NCBI GenBank assembly: GCA_030740295.1
Contig: JASLXP010000756.1
Span: 1 to 13,385 of the forward strand
DNA: 13,385 nt
Origin: Planctomycetota bacterium
Lineage (GTDB): Bacteria; Planctomycetota; PUPC01; JACPCR01
Reading direction: 5' to 3'
Part shown: positions 7,011 to 13,385 of the stretch, piece by piece
Layout: each line of letters starts with the position of its first letter
How positions within the stretch are numbered: the first letter of the stretch is position 1
Notes under the pieces: generated by a model
The model's input: the letters and a program-made list of their open reading frames with translations, nothing else
What the model was told of the DNA's origin: nothing
Databases searched by the model: none
Program-made: the position numbers and the translations under genes

Positions 7011-8768
7011 TCACACAACCTCGCCTTTCCACAGCTTCTTCATTTCATCGCAGTCATCGAGCAGGCTCTCAAGGTCACCTTCGGCTTCTACACGCCCGTC
7101 CTTCATGACGATGATGTGGTCCGCTCGGCTCAAAGCAATGTGCCGATGAGAAACGACCAGACAGGTGGCTTCCTTTCTTTCAAAGAGGCGTTCCCAGAGG
7201 GCGCGCTCCGTATCGAGATCAAGCGCGCTGGACAGGTCGTCGAAGACCAGCAGTTCCGAATCGCGCACAAACATCCTCGCGGCCGCGGCCCGTTGGATCT
7301 GACCGCCGGAGAGCTTGACGCCCTTGGCGCCGACGGTGGTGTCCAGCCCGAGCTCCATCTCTTCCAGGTCCTTCTCCATCACGGCCAGGCGGACCGCGTC
7401 CTCAACATCGATCTCTTCCTCAGGCAGGCCAAAGAGGATGTTGTTTCTGAGTGAATCGCTGAACAGCCGCGGGGCCTGCGGGGTGTAGGCGCACCTGGGC
7501 GGAACGAGGAAGGATGCCGCGTCCGCGATGGGTTCGTCGTTCCACCGCGCCTCGCCCCCGTCACTCGCAACGAGGCCCAGCAGCGCCCTCAACAGGGTTG
7601 TTTTCCCGGAACCAATGCGTCCGGTGATCACGGTGAACGAACCGCGTTCGAGTCGAAGGTCGATTCCTTCAATGCCTTTGTCCGATTCCGGATACCGAAA
7701 GGTCAGGCCGATCGCCTCGAGCCTCTCCAACCGGTCGGAGTCTGCCTTGGGGATGAAGGGCACTTCAGGCAGGCTTCCCTTTTCATAGACCGGCCCGTGC
7801 TGTACCATTGCTTCTGCAGGCGCGCCCTGGAGCAGCTCGGTTGTGCGATCCACGGAAATGCCCATCTGCCGGTAGCGGCCCATCAGGAAGCCAATGACGG
7901 CGGTGAACTCGGCAACGAAATGGAGATAAAAAACGAACAGCGAAAAGTCGCCAACCGTAAAAGTGCCGTCCTGCATGGCCCTTCCCGCCAGGATCAGGGT
8001 CAGGCCCGTGCCGAGGGAGATCGCGTTGCGGAAAACGGAATGCAGCATCTCAATAAACAGGCGGTCCATGAGAGATGCGTCCCGGCGCGTGTCATTCAGC
8101 TTCCGGAACCGGTTGACCACGTCTTCTTCGGCAGTGTTCGCCTGGATAGCCTGGACGGCGCCGAAGATCTCGCCGATGAAGTTGGTGACATTGCCGGTGG
8201 CCTCCCGGGCTGCCTTTCGATATTTCTCGATCTGATGAGTGGCCGCACGGACGCCAAAGACAACGAGGAGCAGCGGAACAAACACGAAAACTGTGATGAG
8301 CGGATCGATGCGGGCCATCACGACGAGCGCAATGATGACAAAGATGCCCAGCCCGATGAGCTGGTTCATCCATAGCGGGAATTCGCAGAGCTGTTGGACG
8401 TCGCCCCGGAACCGGCTGATAGCTTCCCCCGGCGATTGGGTCATGGCGCTGGCGCCGGGACGCTGGAGGATTCGTGCAAGGATGTTCTTCTGCAAAAGTG
8501 CGGCGGTCGTGAAGCGGAACGAGATCTGTGAGCTCACCATCAGGTAGAACGAAATCATCCGCGCCAGGCCCGACGCGGCCAGGAATGCCATGAGCGTCCA
8601 GAAGGTGAAGCCCGCAGTGGCATCGCCGGTCAGCTCGTTGAAGGTCTCGCGGGTCACCAGCCCGGGCACCTGCAGGCTGACGATAAAGAGAGTCAGAGCG
8701 AAGCTGTTGACGAGGAACAGCCCCGGCCGGTATCGGATCAGTTGCCAGAGCACTTGCCAGGTTCTCAT
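7011..8768 (-). CDS. ABC exporter half-transporter, degenerate-site subunit (Asp in place of catalytic Glu)
   Basis: 585 residues, with TMD and NBD fused, as in MsbA/BmrCD-type exporters (type IV ABC fold). The membrane domain covers about 1-315, with hydrophobic segments near 15-35, 53-78, 134-173 and 246-295. The nucleotide-binding domain has Walker A GRIGSGKT (383-390), Q-loop Gln431, an intact LSGGQ signature (486-490), Walker B LLVFDD (Asp510) and H-loop His541. The residue after the Walker B Asp is Asp511 instead of Glu, the usual mark of the non-catalytic site in heterodimeric exporters. The ATG at 8768 overlaps the stop of the upstream ABC gene (ATGA), so translation is probably coupled and the two proteins made in equal amounts. 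The substrate cannot be read from the sequence; lipids, drugs or peptides are all possible. Confidence 0.93.
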   Translation of the reverse strand: MRTWQVLWQLIRYRPGLFLVNSFALTLFIVSLQVPGLVTRETFNELTGDATAGFTFWTLMAFLAASGLARMISFYLMVSSQISFRFTTAALLQKNILARILQRPGASAMTQSPGEAISRFRGDVQQLCEFPLWMNQLIGLGIFVIIALVVMARIDPLITVFVFVPLLLVVFGVRAATHQIEKYRKAAREATGNVTNFIGEIFGAVQAIQANTAEEDVVNRFRKLNDTRRDASLMDRLFIEMLHSVFRNAISLGTGLTLILAGRAMQDGTFTVGDFSLFVFYLHFVAEFTAVIGFLMGRYRQMGISVDRTTELLQGAPAEAMVQHGPVYEKGSLPEVPFIPKADSDRLERLEAIGLTFRYPESDKGIEGIDLRLERGSFTVITGRIGSGKTTLLRALLGLVASDGGEARWNDEPIADAASFLVPPRCAYTPQAPRLFSDSLRNNILFGLPEEEIDVEDAVRLAVMEKDLEEMELGLDTTVGAKGVKLSGGQIQRAAAARMFVRDSELLVFDDLSSALDLDTERALWERLFERKEATCLVVSHRHIALSRADHIIVMKDGRVEAEGDLESLLDDCDEMKKLWKGEVV

Positions 8769-10510
8769 TCCAGGACCTCCCCCAGCCCGCTTCCGAGCAG
8801 TTGCGAGAAATGGGAACCCGGCTCCATCACCAGCTTCCGCCGCTCCCCGTACTCCAGAATGCCGCCGTCTTCGAGGATGAGTATCTGGTCGGCCCGATCG
8901 ACGGTCGCGAGCCGGTGAGCAATGATGATGGCGGACCGGCCCTCCAGGAGCCTGTCCACCGCTTGTTCGATGAGGCGCTCGGTTGCAGGGTCCAACCTTG
9001 AAGAAGCTTCATCAAGGATCACCAGCCCGGGGTCTTTGAGAAAGACGCGGGTGAAGGCCAGCAACTGGGCTTCTCCAGCAGAGAGCCCGCCACCGCCGGG
9101 CGTCAATGGCGTATCCAGGCCGTCCGGCAGATCTCGAAGCCACGGCGAAAGTGAAAGCTCATCCAGGGCTGCCAGGATCCGATCATCAGCCACCTCGTCG
9201 TTGAAAAAGGTGAGGTTCTCCCGCACGGATGCGGCAAAGAGCTGCACCTCCTGAGTGACCATGCCAACGTGCCTTCGCAGGTCTTCCAGAGGCAGGGTAC
9301 GGATGTCGCGGCCGTCCAGGCGGACGAAGCCGGTGCCGGGGTCATACTGGCGGAAGAGCAGCCGGGCGATGGTCGATTTCCCGCTGCCGGTGCGGCCGAG
9401 AAGACCGAGCGCCTCGCCCGGCTCTATGCGGAATGACATATCCCGCAGCACGGCCTCCTCCTCATTGTAGCCGAAGGCAACATGATCGAATTCGATCGCA
9501 AGCGCAGACAACTGAAGACCCGGGCCGTGTCCGTCAGTAATACGGTTTTCGCGTTCCCGCAGCTCTTCGATGCGAAGGATCGCTCCGCCTGCCTTCTGCA
9601 GTTCGTGCAACTGCATCGTCAATTGATGCAGCGGCCGGAACATCATCGCAATGTAATGAACGATGATGTAAGCGGCGCCGATGCTCAGGACATTGGCCTT
9701 AAACAGGAAGTAAGCGGAGCACAGGGCAAGTAATCGTCCAGCGGTAAAAATGACCGTCACCAAGATATCAATCGCCATCGTCCAGACGCCGGCATCGAGC
9801 TCTTTGTGAAGCCGCTTTCCCATGGCTTGGTACAGGCCCCGCATGACGAAATTTTCCGCTCCGCAGGATCGGATATCCTCCGTCCCCCCCAGCCGCTCCT
9901 CAAGGAATCCAAAAAGCTCCGCGTTCGCTTCCCGCGCCTCTTTCCAGCGAGGAACCGCCACGCTGCGAACCAGGTTAAGGGCCAGCAGGCTGACCGCGCT
10001 GTAAACGGCGAAGGCCGACCCGACCCGCCAGTCTTCCCAGAACAGCAGGGCCACAACCCCCAGAAGCAGCATGAGATTCCCCAGGACCGTGACGACGAAC
10101 TGGGAGAAGAATTGAGCCAGGCTCTCGATGTCGCCGTCCAGACGCTCGATCAGTTCGCCCGGTGTCTGGTCGTTGTGGAACGACATGTCAAGGCGCAGGC
10201 AGTGCAGCGCCAGGTCCGCCCGCAGGTCGTTGGTCGCGTTCCAGCCCACGGTCTCGCTGAACCAGGTCGCTCCTACGGAAAACGCCTGCCGGACGACAGC
10301 GACGCCGATGAAGATGGCTGCAGCGGCCGTCAGCGCGCTTGTCTCTCCTCCGGACGTGGCCGTGTCAATGAAATACCGGACGATCTGTGGATTCACGAGC
10401 TGCAAACCAATCCCGCCAAAAAGCAGAACGGCCAGTAACGCCACCGTTCGCCAGCGAGGACGCAGGTAGTTGCTGAGAAGCTCCCAATACTTTCTGAATG
10501 AGATTTTCAT
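8765..10510 (-). CDS. ABC exporter half-transporter, catalytic-Glu subunit
   Basis: 581 residues from the ATG at 10510, which has no strong Shine-Dalgarno. It is the first gene of the two-gene exporter operon. Hydrophobic segments lie near 22-38, 61-79, 136-157, 163-183, 246-270 and 277-290. The NBD has Walker A GRTGSGKST (372-380), Q-loop Gln420, Walker B LVILDE (Asp500, Glu501) and H-loop His532. The signature is LSAGE (476-480) instead of LSGGQ. In a head-to-tail dimer, this subunit's Walker A and Glu501 face the partner's intact LSGGQ and form the working ATPase site, while its LSAGE completes the weak site. The split of functional residues shows that the two proteins form one heterodimer in the inner membrane. 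It is divergent from the kinase gene across a repeat-rich gap. Confidence 0.94.
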   Translation of the reverse strand: MKISFRKYWELLSNYLRPRWRTVALLAVLLFGGIGLQLVNPQIVRYFIDTATSGGETSALTAAAAIFIGVAVVRQAFSVGATWFSETVGWNATNDLRADLALHCLRLDMSFHNDQTPGELIERLDGDIESLAQFFSQFVVTVLGNLMLLLGVVALLFWEDWRVGSAFAVYSAVSLLALNLVRSVAVPRWKEAREANAELFGFLEERLGGTEDIRSCGAENFVMRGLYQAMGKRLHKELDAGVWTMAIDILVTVIFTAGRLLALCSAYFLFKANVLSIGAAYIIVHYIAMMFRPLHQLTMQLHELQKAGGAILRIEELRERENRITDGHGPGLQLSALAIEFDHVAFGYNEEEAVLRDMSFRIEPGEALGLLGRTGSGKSTIARLLFRQYDPGTGFVRLDGRDIRTLPLEDLRRHVGMVTQEVQLFAASVRENLTFFNDEVADDRILAALDELSLSPWLRDLPDGLDTPLTPGGGGLSAGEAQLLAFTRVFLKDPGLVILDEASSRLDPATERLIEQAVDRLLEGRSAIIIAHRLATVDRADQILILEDGGILEYGERRKLVMEPGSHFSQLLGSGLGEVLE

Positions 10511-11031
10511 TTGTTGCTGTGTCGGAGCTTTTCAGATCTTTGCGGAGAACTCAACTTCGGACATCGACCTCATCAAGAATGTTACATTACACGTCGATCT
10601 CTTCTGCCCCGAAAGGGCAAAAGCATGTCGCCCCGGGCGCAAGCCCTGAGCCTTGCTCACATTTCAGATCGTCTTTTATGCCGAAGGCATTACGCCTTCC
10701 AGCCCAGGGTTGCGAGGCTCTGCGAGCTACCCTGGGTTGGAAGGCAGATCTGTTCTTCAACCCTGAAAGGGTTGCGCCTATATCTGTTGAGTCAGACAGA
10801 TTAACATATGGGCGAAACCCCTTCGGGGTAGGAGGAAATCGTTACCTGGTTACCCAGGGTAGCTCCCAGAGCCTCGCAACCCTGGGCTGGAAGGCGCAAC
10901 ACCTTCGGTGTAAAGAAATGTGGGCAACCTAAAGTCAGAGATCGAGACGAAGAGTTTGTCCGTGGCCCCGTGCCGCTCTAAGATGCCAGCTCGCGTTCCT
11001 GAACCTGGAAACAGCCCGACGGACGATTCCC
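10511..11031. other. 521-bp divergent intergenic region dominated by a hairpin-rich repeat element
   Basis: This region must hold the promoters of both the ABC operon (minus) and the kinase gene (plus). No convincing -35/-10 pair was seen on either strand. Roughly 10595-10944 is taken up by the repeat element described separately. Only about 85 bp each side remain for regulation. The plus-strand reading frames here are translations of the repeat. Confidence 0.6.
10595..10944. repeat. Hairpin-rich repeat element with 45-bp inverted arms
   Basis: The arms at 10693-10737 and 10852-10896 are inverted copies of 45 bp with one mismatch (at 10723). Small hairpins lie inside and around them: 10605-10619 (TGCCC/GGGCA), 10683-10699 (GAAGGC/GCCTTC), 10758-10774 (CAACCCT/AGGGTTG), 10817-10829 (ACCCC/GGGGT) and 10899-10911 (ACACC/GGTGT). 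Three of these have CGAAAG- or TTCG-like loops. The outermost pair, CGATCTCT (10595-10602) with AGAGATCG (10937-10944), could mark the ends, but eight bases may be chance. From memory, the arm text (CCCAGGGTTGCGAGGCTCTG) belongs to a repeat family common in PVC and other environmental genomes, often mis-annotated as small proteins. It could be a non-autonomous mobile element or a structured RNA. Confidence 0.7.
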
Positions 11032-13385
11032 GTGGCTAAATCCGATCCGCTGATCAATCAGACACTGGGCGAGTTCAGAATCCTCCGGCTCCTCGGATCC
11101 GGTGGGATGGGTCGGGTTTATCTGGCTGAACAGGCAGCTCTTCAACGCGAGGTAGCAGTCAAGGTTCTGTCACAGCACATCGTCGAAGACCAATCCGCAA
11201 TCGAACGATTCAAGCGTGAGGCCATCCTCGCGGCGAAGCTGACTCATACCAACATCGCCCACGTCTATACGATTGGAGAACTGGAGGACGTGCACTTCGT
11301 TGCGATGGAGTTGATCTCCGGTGGCGATGTTTCTGACATCATGAAGGGGAAGGGCAGGCTACCGGTCGACGAAGTAGTGCAGATTATCCGGCAGGCACTC
11401 CTGGGTATCGGCAGCGCGCACGCCGAAGGGATCATTCACCGGGACATCAAACCCCAGAACCTGATGCTCACTGCTGATGGCACGGTGAAGGTGACGGACT
11501 TCGGACTGGCGCGAGCTCTCGCCGCCGATTCGTCTCTCACCGCCAGCGGAGCGATCCTCGGCACGCCGCTTTACATGTCGCCCGAACAGGCTGAATCGAA
11601 GCCAACGGACCATCGCACTGACATCTACTCTCTGGGCGCCACCCTTTTCCACATGCTATGCGACGAGCCGCCTTTCACAGGCAACACGCCTGTCTCGGTC
11701 CTTCTTAAACACGTCAGCCACCCGTTGACGTTCCCGGAGGACATCGGTTCAGCGATTCCCGCGAAGGTAGCCACATTCATCCGAAAGATGATGGCCAAGG
11801 AACCCGATAAGAGATTCCAGTCGTGCGAGGAGGCCCTGGCTTCCCTGGATGCAGCCCTGCAAGGGATGGAAACGAAAACTGGCACAGGCATCACGCCTGT
11901 CCCGCAGAAACCCAAAAAGAAAACCGGCCGCCGAAAGAAGAAGAAAAAAGAGCCGGAGCAAAAAGTCGATCAGAATGCTGACACTGTCCCCGCGGACACA
12001 ATAGTCCGCGAGGAGATGGAAGTCAGGTTGGCGCAAACTCGCCCGGACCCGCGGGTCAATGCCGGCGCGTCCGCGTCCCGAGGCCGCGGTCGTGCTTTAG
12101 TCTTTTCGGGTATCGCCGCGGCAGCCGTGCTGACCATTTCTGTTTACTTTCTTTTCCCACGCGGAAACCGCGGGCCCACGACGCCATCCACTACCACCAC
12201 TGTAAAGCCCGACGCGATTCAGAATACAACGACAGTTCCTGCAACTCCAAGTAGTAGCCTGTCCTGGGCAAAGGGCGCGGTCATGGCCTTCTCGTTCGAC
12301 AAAGACACACTGTCGAACGGGATGGTAAGACCTATCTGAAGGACCTTAGCGGCAATGGCAATGACGGTGAGGTGCACGGGGCCACCCTCGTCGACGATCT
12401 CGTGGGCGGTGCCTTCGATTTCGACGGGAAAGAGAGCTGGGTGGAAGTAGCGCCATCCTCTTCGCTCAGAATGCGGAGCTTGACCGTCGCGGCCTGGGTG
12501 AAGCTGACCAGCCCGAAGACCTTCCGGGTTGGCGGGAAGAATGATGACTTCTTCCGATCCTACCCCTTCAACTTTTCCAGCCCTCCTGTCGATAAGTACT
12601 GGGGTTTTGTCTTCGGGAAATACAAAGACGACTTCAAGTTCTGCGTAGGTCAGGGTCCGGCCGGCGAGAAGTTCGCCGCTATCAGAGAGAAGCCGCAGGT
12701 CGGCAAGTGGGCCTTCATCGTCGGCGTAGCCGCGAACGGCAAGATTAAGGCCTACCTGGACGGCCAACTGAAGCACTCGGTCGAGGACAAGCGTCCCTTT
12801 GACGACCGGGAGCGTCCCTTTTTCATCGGACGCACCGGGCTCGCGGACTGGGAGGCCTTCTGGCCCGGCCGTATCGATGAGGTTGCTCTGTGGAACCGAG
12901 GGCTGTCTGACAAGGAGGTCAGAGAACTCCACGTGTATTCCAGCCAAGGCAAGAGCTACTGCAATGCCATCGGAAAGATGAGGACAGAAACGATACGAAA
13001 GGTCGCATACGAGAACCTGCTCGGCATGAAGTTCGTCAAGCTCCCGGCCGGTGAGTTCATGATGGGGTCAAGCGAAGAGGAGGTGAAGAGCCTTGTGGCC
13101 GCGCACCGGGTGAATGAAGACTGGATTCGGGCTTTGGAGACGCCCAAGCATCGCGTGCGGATCACCCGTGATTTCTACATGGGCATCCACGAGGTAACCC
13201 AGGCACAGTACCGGAAGGCCATGGGACAAAGCCCTGCGAGACACAGGGGCGACAATCGGCCGGCAGAATTGGATGACTGGCGACCGGCGGGAGTTTTCTG
13301 CCGATGGCTGAATACAAACGACAACCAGAGGCCCGATGGCTACGAATACCGGTTGCCGACCGAAGCGGAATGGGAGTATGCCTGT
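11032..13385 (+). CDS. Membrane Ser/Thr protein kinase fused to LamG and FGE-sulfatase domains (frameshifted near 12311; 3' end outside window)
   Basis: The start is the GTG at 11032 with a weak purine-rich upstream site. Frame one encodes a PknB-like (Hanks-type) kinase at about 15-275: glycine loop GSGGMGRVY (22-30), Lys44, HRDIKPQN (136-143), DFG (156-158) and GTPLYMSPEQ (177-186), so all key residues are present. Next come a lysine-rich linker (295-306) and one membrane helix (355-375). Frame one stops at 12339. Adding one T at 12311 changes DTLSNG into DTLVERDGKTYLKDLSGNGN, and the frame then stays open to the right edge (about 785 residues visible). Residues 418-640 form a LamG/concanavalin-like domain. 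From 662 an FGE-sulfatase (SUMF1-like) domain begins: GMKFVKLPAGEFMMGS, HEVTQAQYRKAMG, RLPTEAEWEYA. The C-terminal cysteines of FGE enzymes lie beyond the window, so activity cannot be judged. The kinase should be cytoplasmic and LamG plus FGE extracytoplasmic. The break is a sequencing error or a recent mutation. Confidence 0.87.

Noticed and set aside
10498..10932. 144-residue plus-strand frame (and a shorter overlapping one)
   Set aside because: It begins inside the divergent ABC gene and translates the inverted-repeat element. Such repeat-derived proteins are common false annotations.
12304..12339. Programmed ribosomal frameshift in the kinase gene
   Set aside because: No slippery heptamer or following pseudoknot is visible. 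A lost T in the ACTGTC tract explains the break more simply.
12219..12947. 242-residue minus-strand frame
   Set aside because: It is antisense to the LamG domain, whose plus-strand translation is clearly domain-like.
1..13385. CRISPR array, tRNA or rRNA genes
   Set aside because: No regularly spaced direct repeats and no recognisable tRNA or rRNA segments were found on reading both strands by eye.

Overview
The window looks like part of a chromosome from a PVC-group bacterium (Verrucomicrobiota, Kiritimatiellota, Lentisphaerota or Planctomycetota), probably an environmental or draft-assembled genome. This is an inference from four things: a hydrazine-synthase-alpha-like propeller protein, a very large GH123/DUF4091 protein, a Ser/Thr kinase fused to LamG and formylglycine-generating-enzyme-like domains, and intergenic gaps packed with short GC-rich hairpin repeats. 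The DNA is moderately GC-rich by eye. No rRNA, tRNA, integrase, transposase gene or CRISPR array was seen.

Layout. On the minus strand, read right to left: two adjacent ABC exporter half-transporters (10510-8765 and 8768-7011, ATGA overlap); a 665-bp gap of degenerate repeats (7010-6346); a BtrH/C39-like papain-fold protein broken by a frameshift (6345-5190); a gap with a perfect 25-bp inverted repeat (5034-5099); an exported 1164-residue GH123-like protein (4931-1437); and the start of an exported lectin-plus-propeller protein that runs off the left edge (1234 to 1). On the plus strand, a kinase-TM-LamG-FGE gene begins at 11032 and runs off the right edge, with a one-base frameshift near 12311. 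The ABC operon and the kinase gene are divergent. The 521 bp between them holds a hairpin-rich element flanked by a 45-bp inverted repeat (10693-10737 and 10852-10896).

How the genes may work together. The two ABC proteins form an asymmetric heterodimer: one has the catalytic Glu, the other has Asp there but carries the intact LSGGQ signature. The GH123-like and propeller proteins are both exported and both carry carbohydrate-binding-like modules, so the left side looks like a glycan-handling locus. The kinase fusion places a cytoplasmic kinase opposite extracytoplasmic LamG and FGE-like domains, which suggests envelope sensing.

Two of the six genes are frameshifted by one base (one extra base, one missing base). 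In both, the protein continues cleanly in another frame. This fits either sequencing error or recent gene decay, and the sequence alone cannot decide. The features least explained by known genes are the intergenic repeat elements and the BtrH/C39-like gene.
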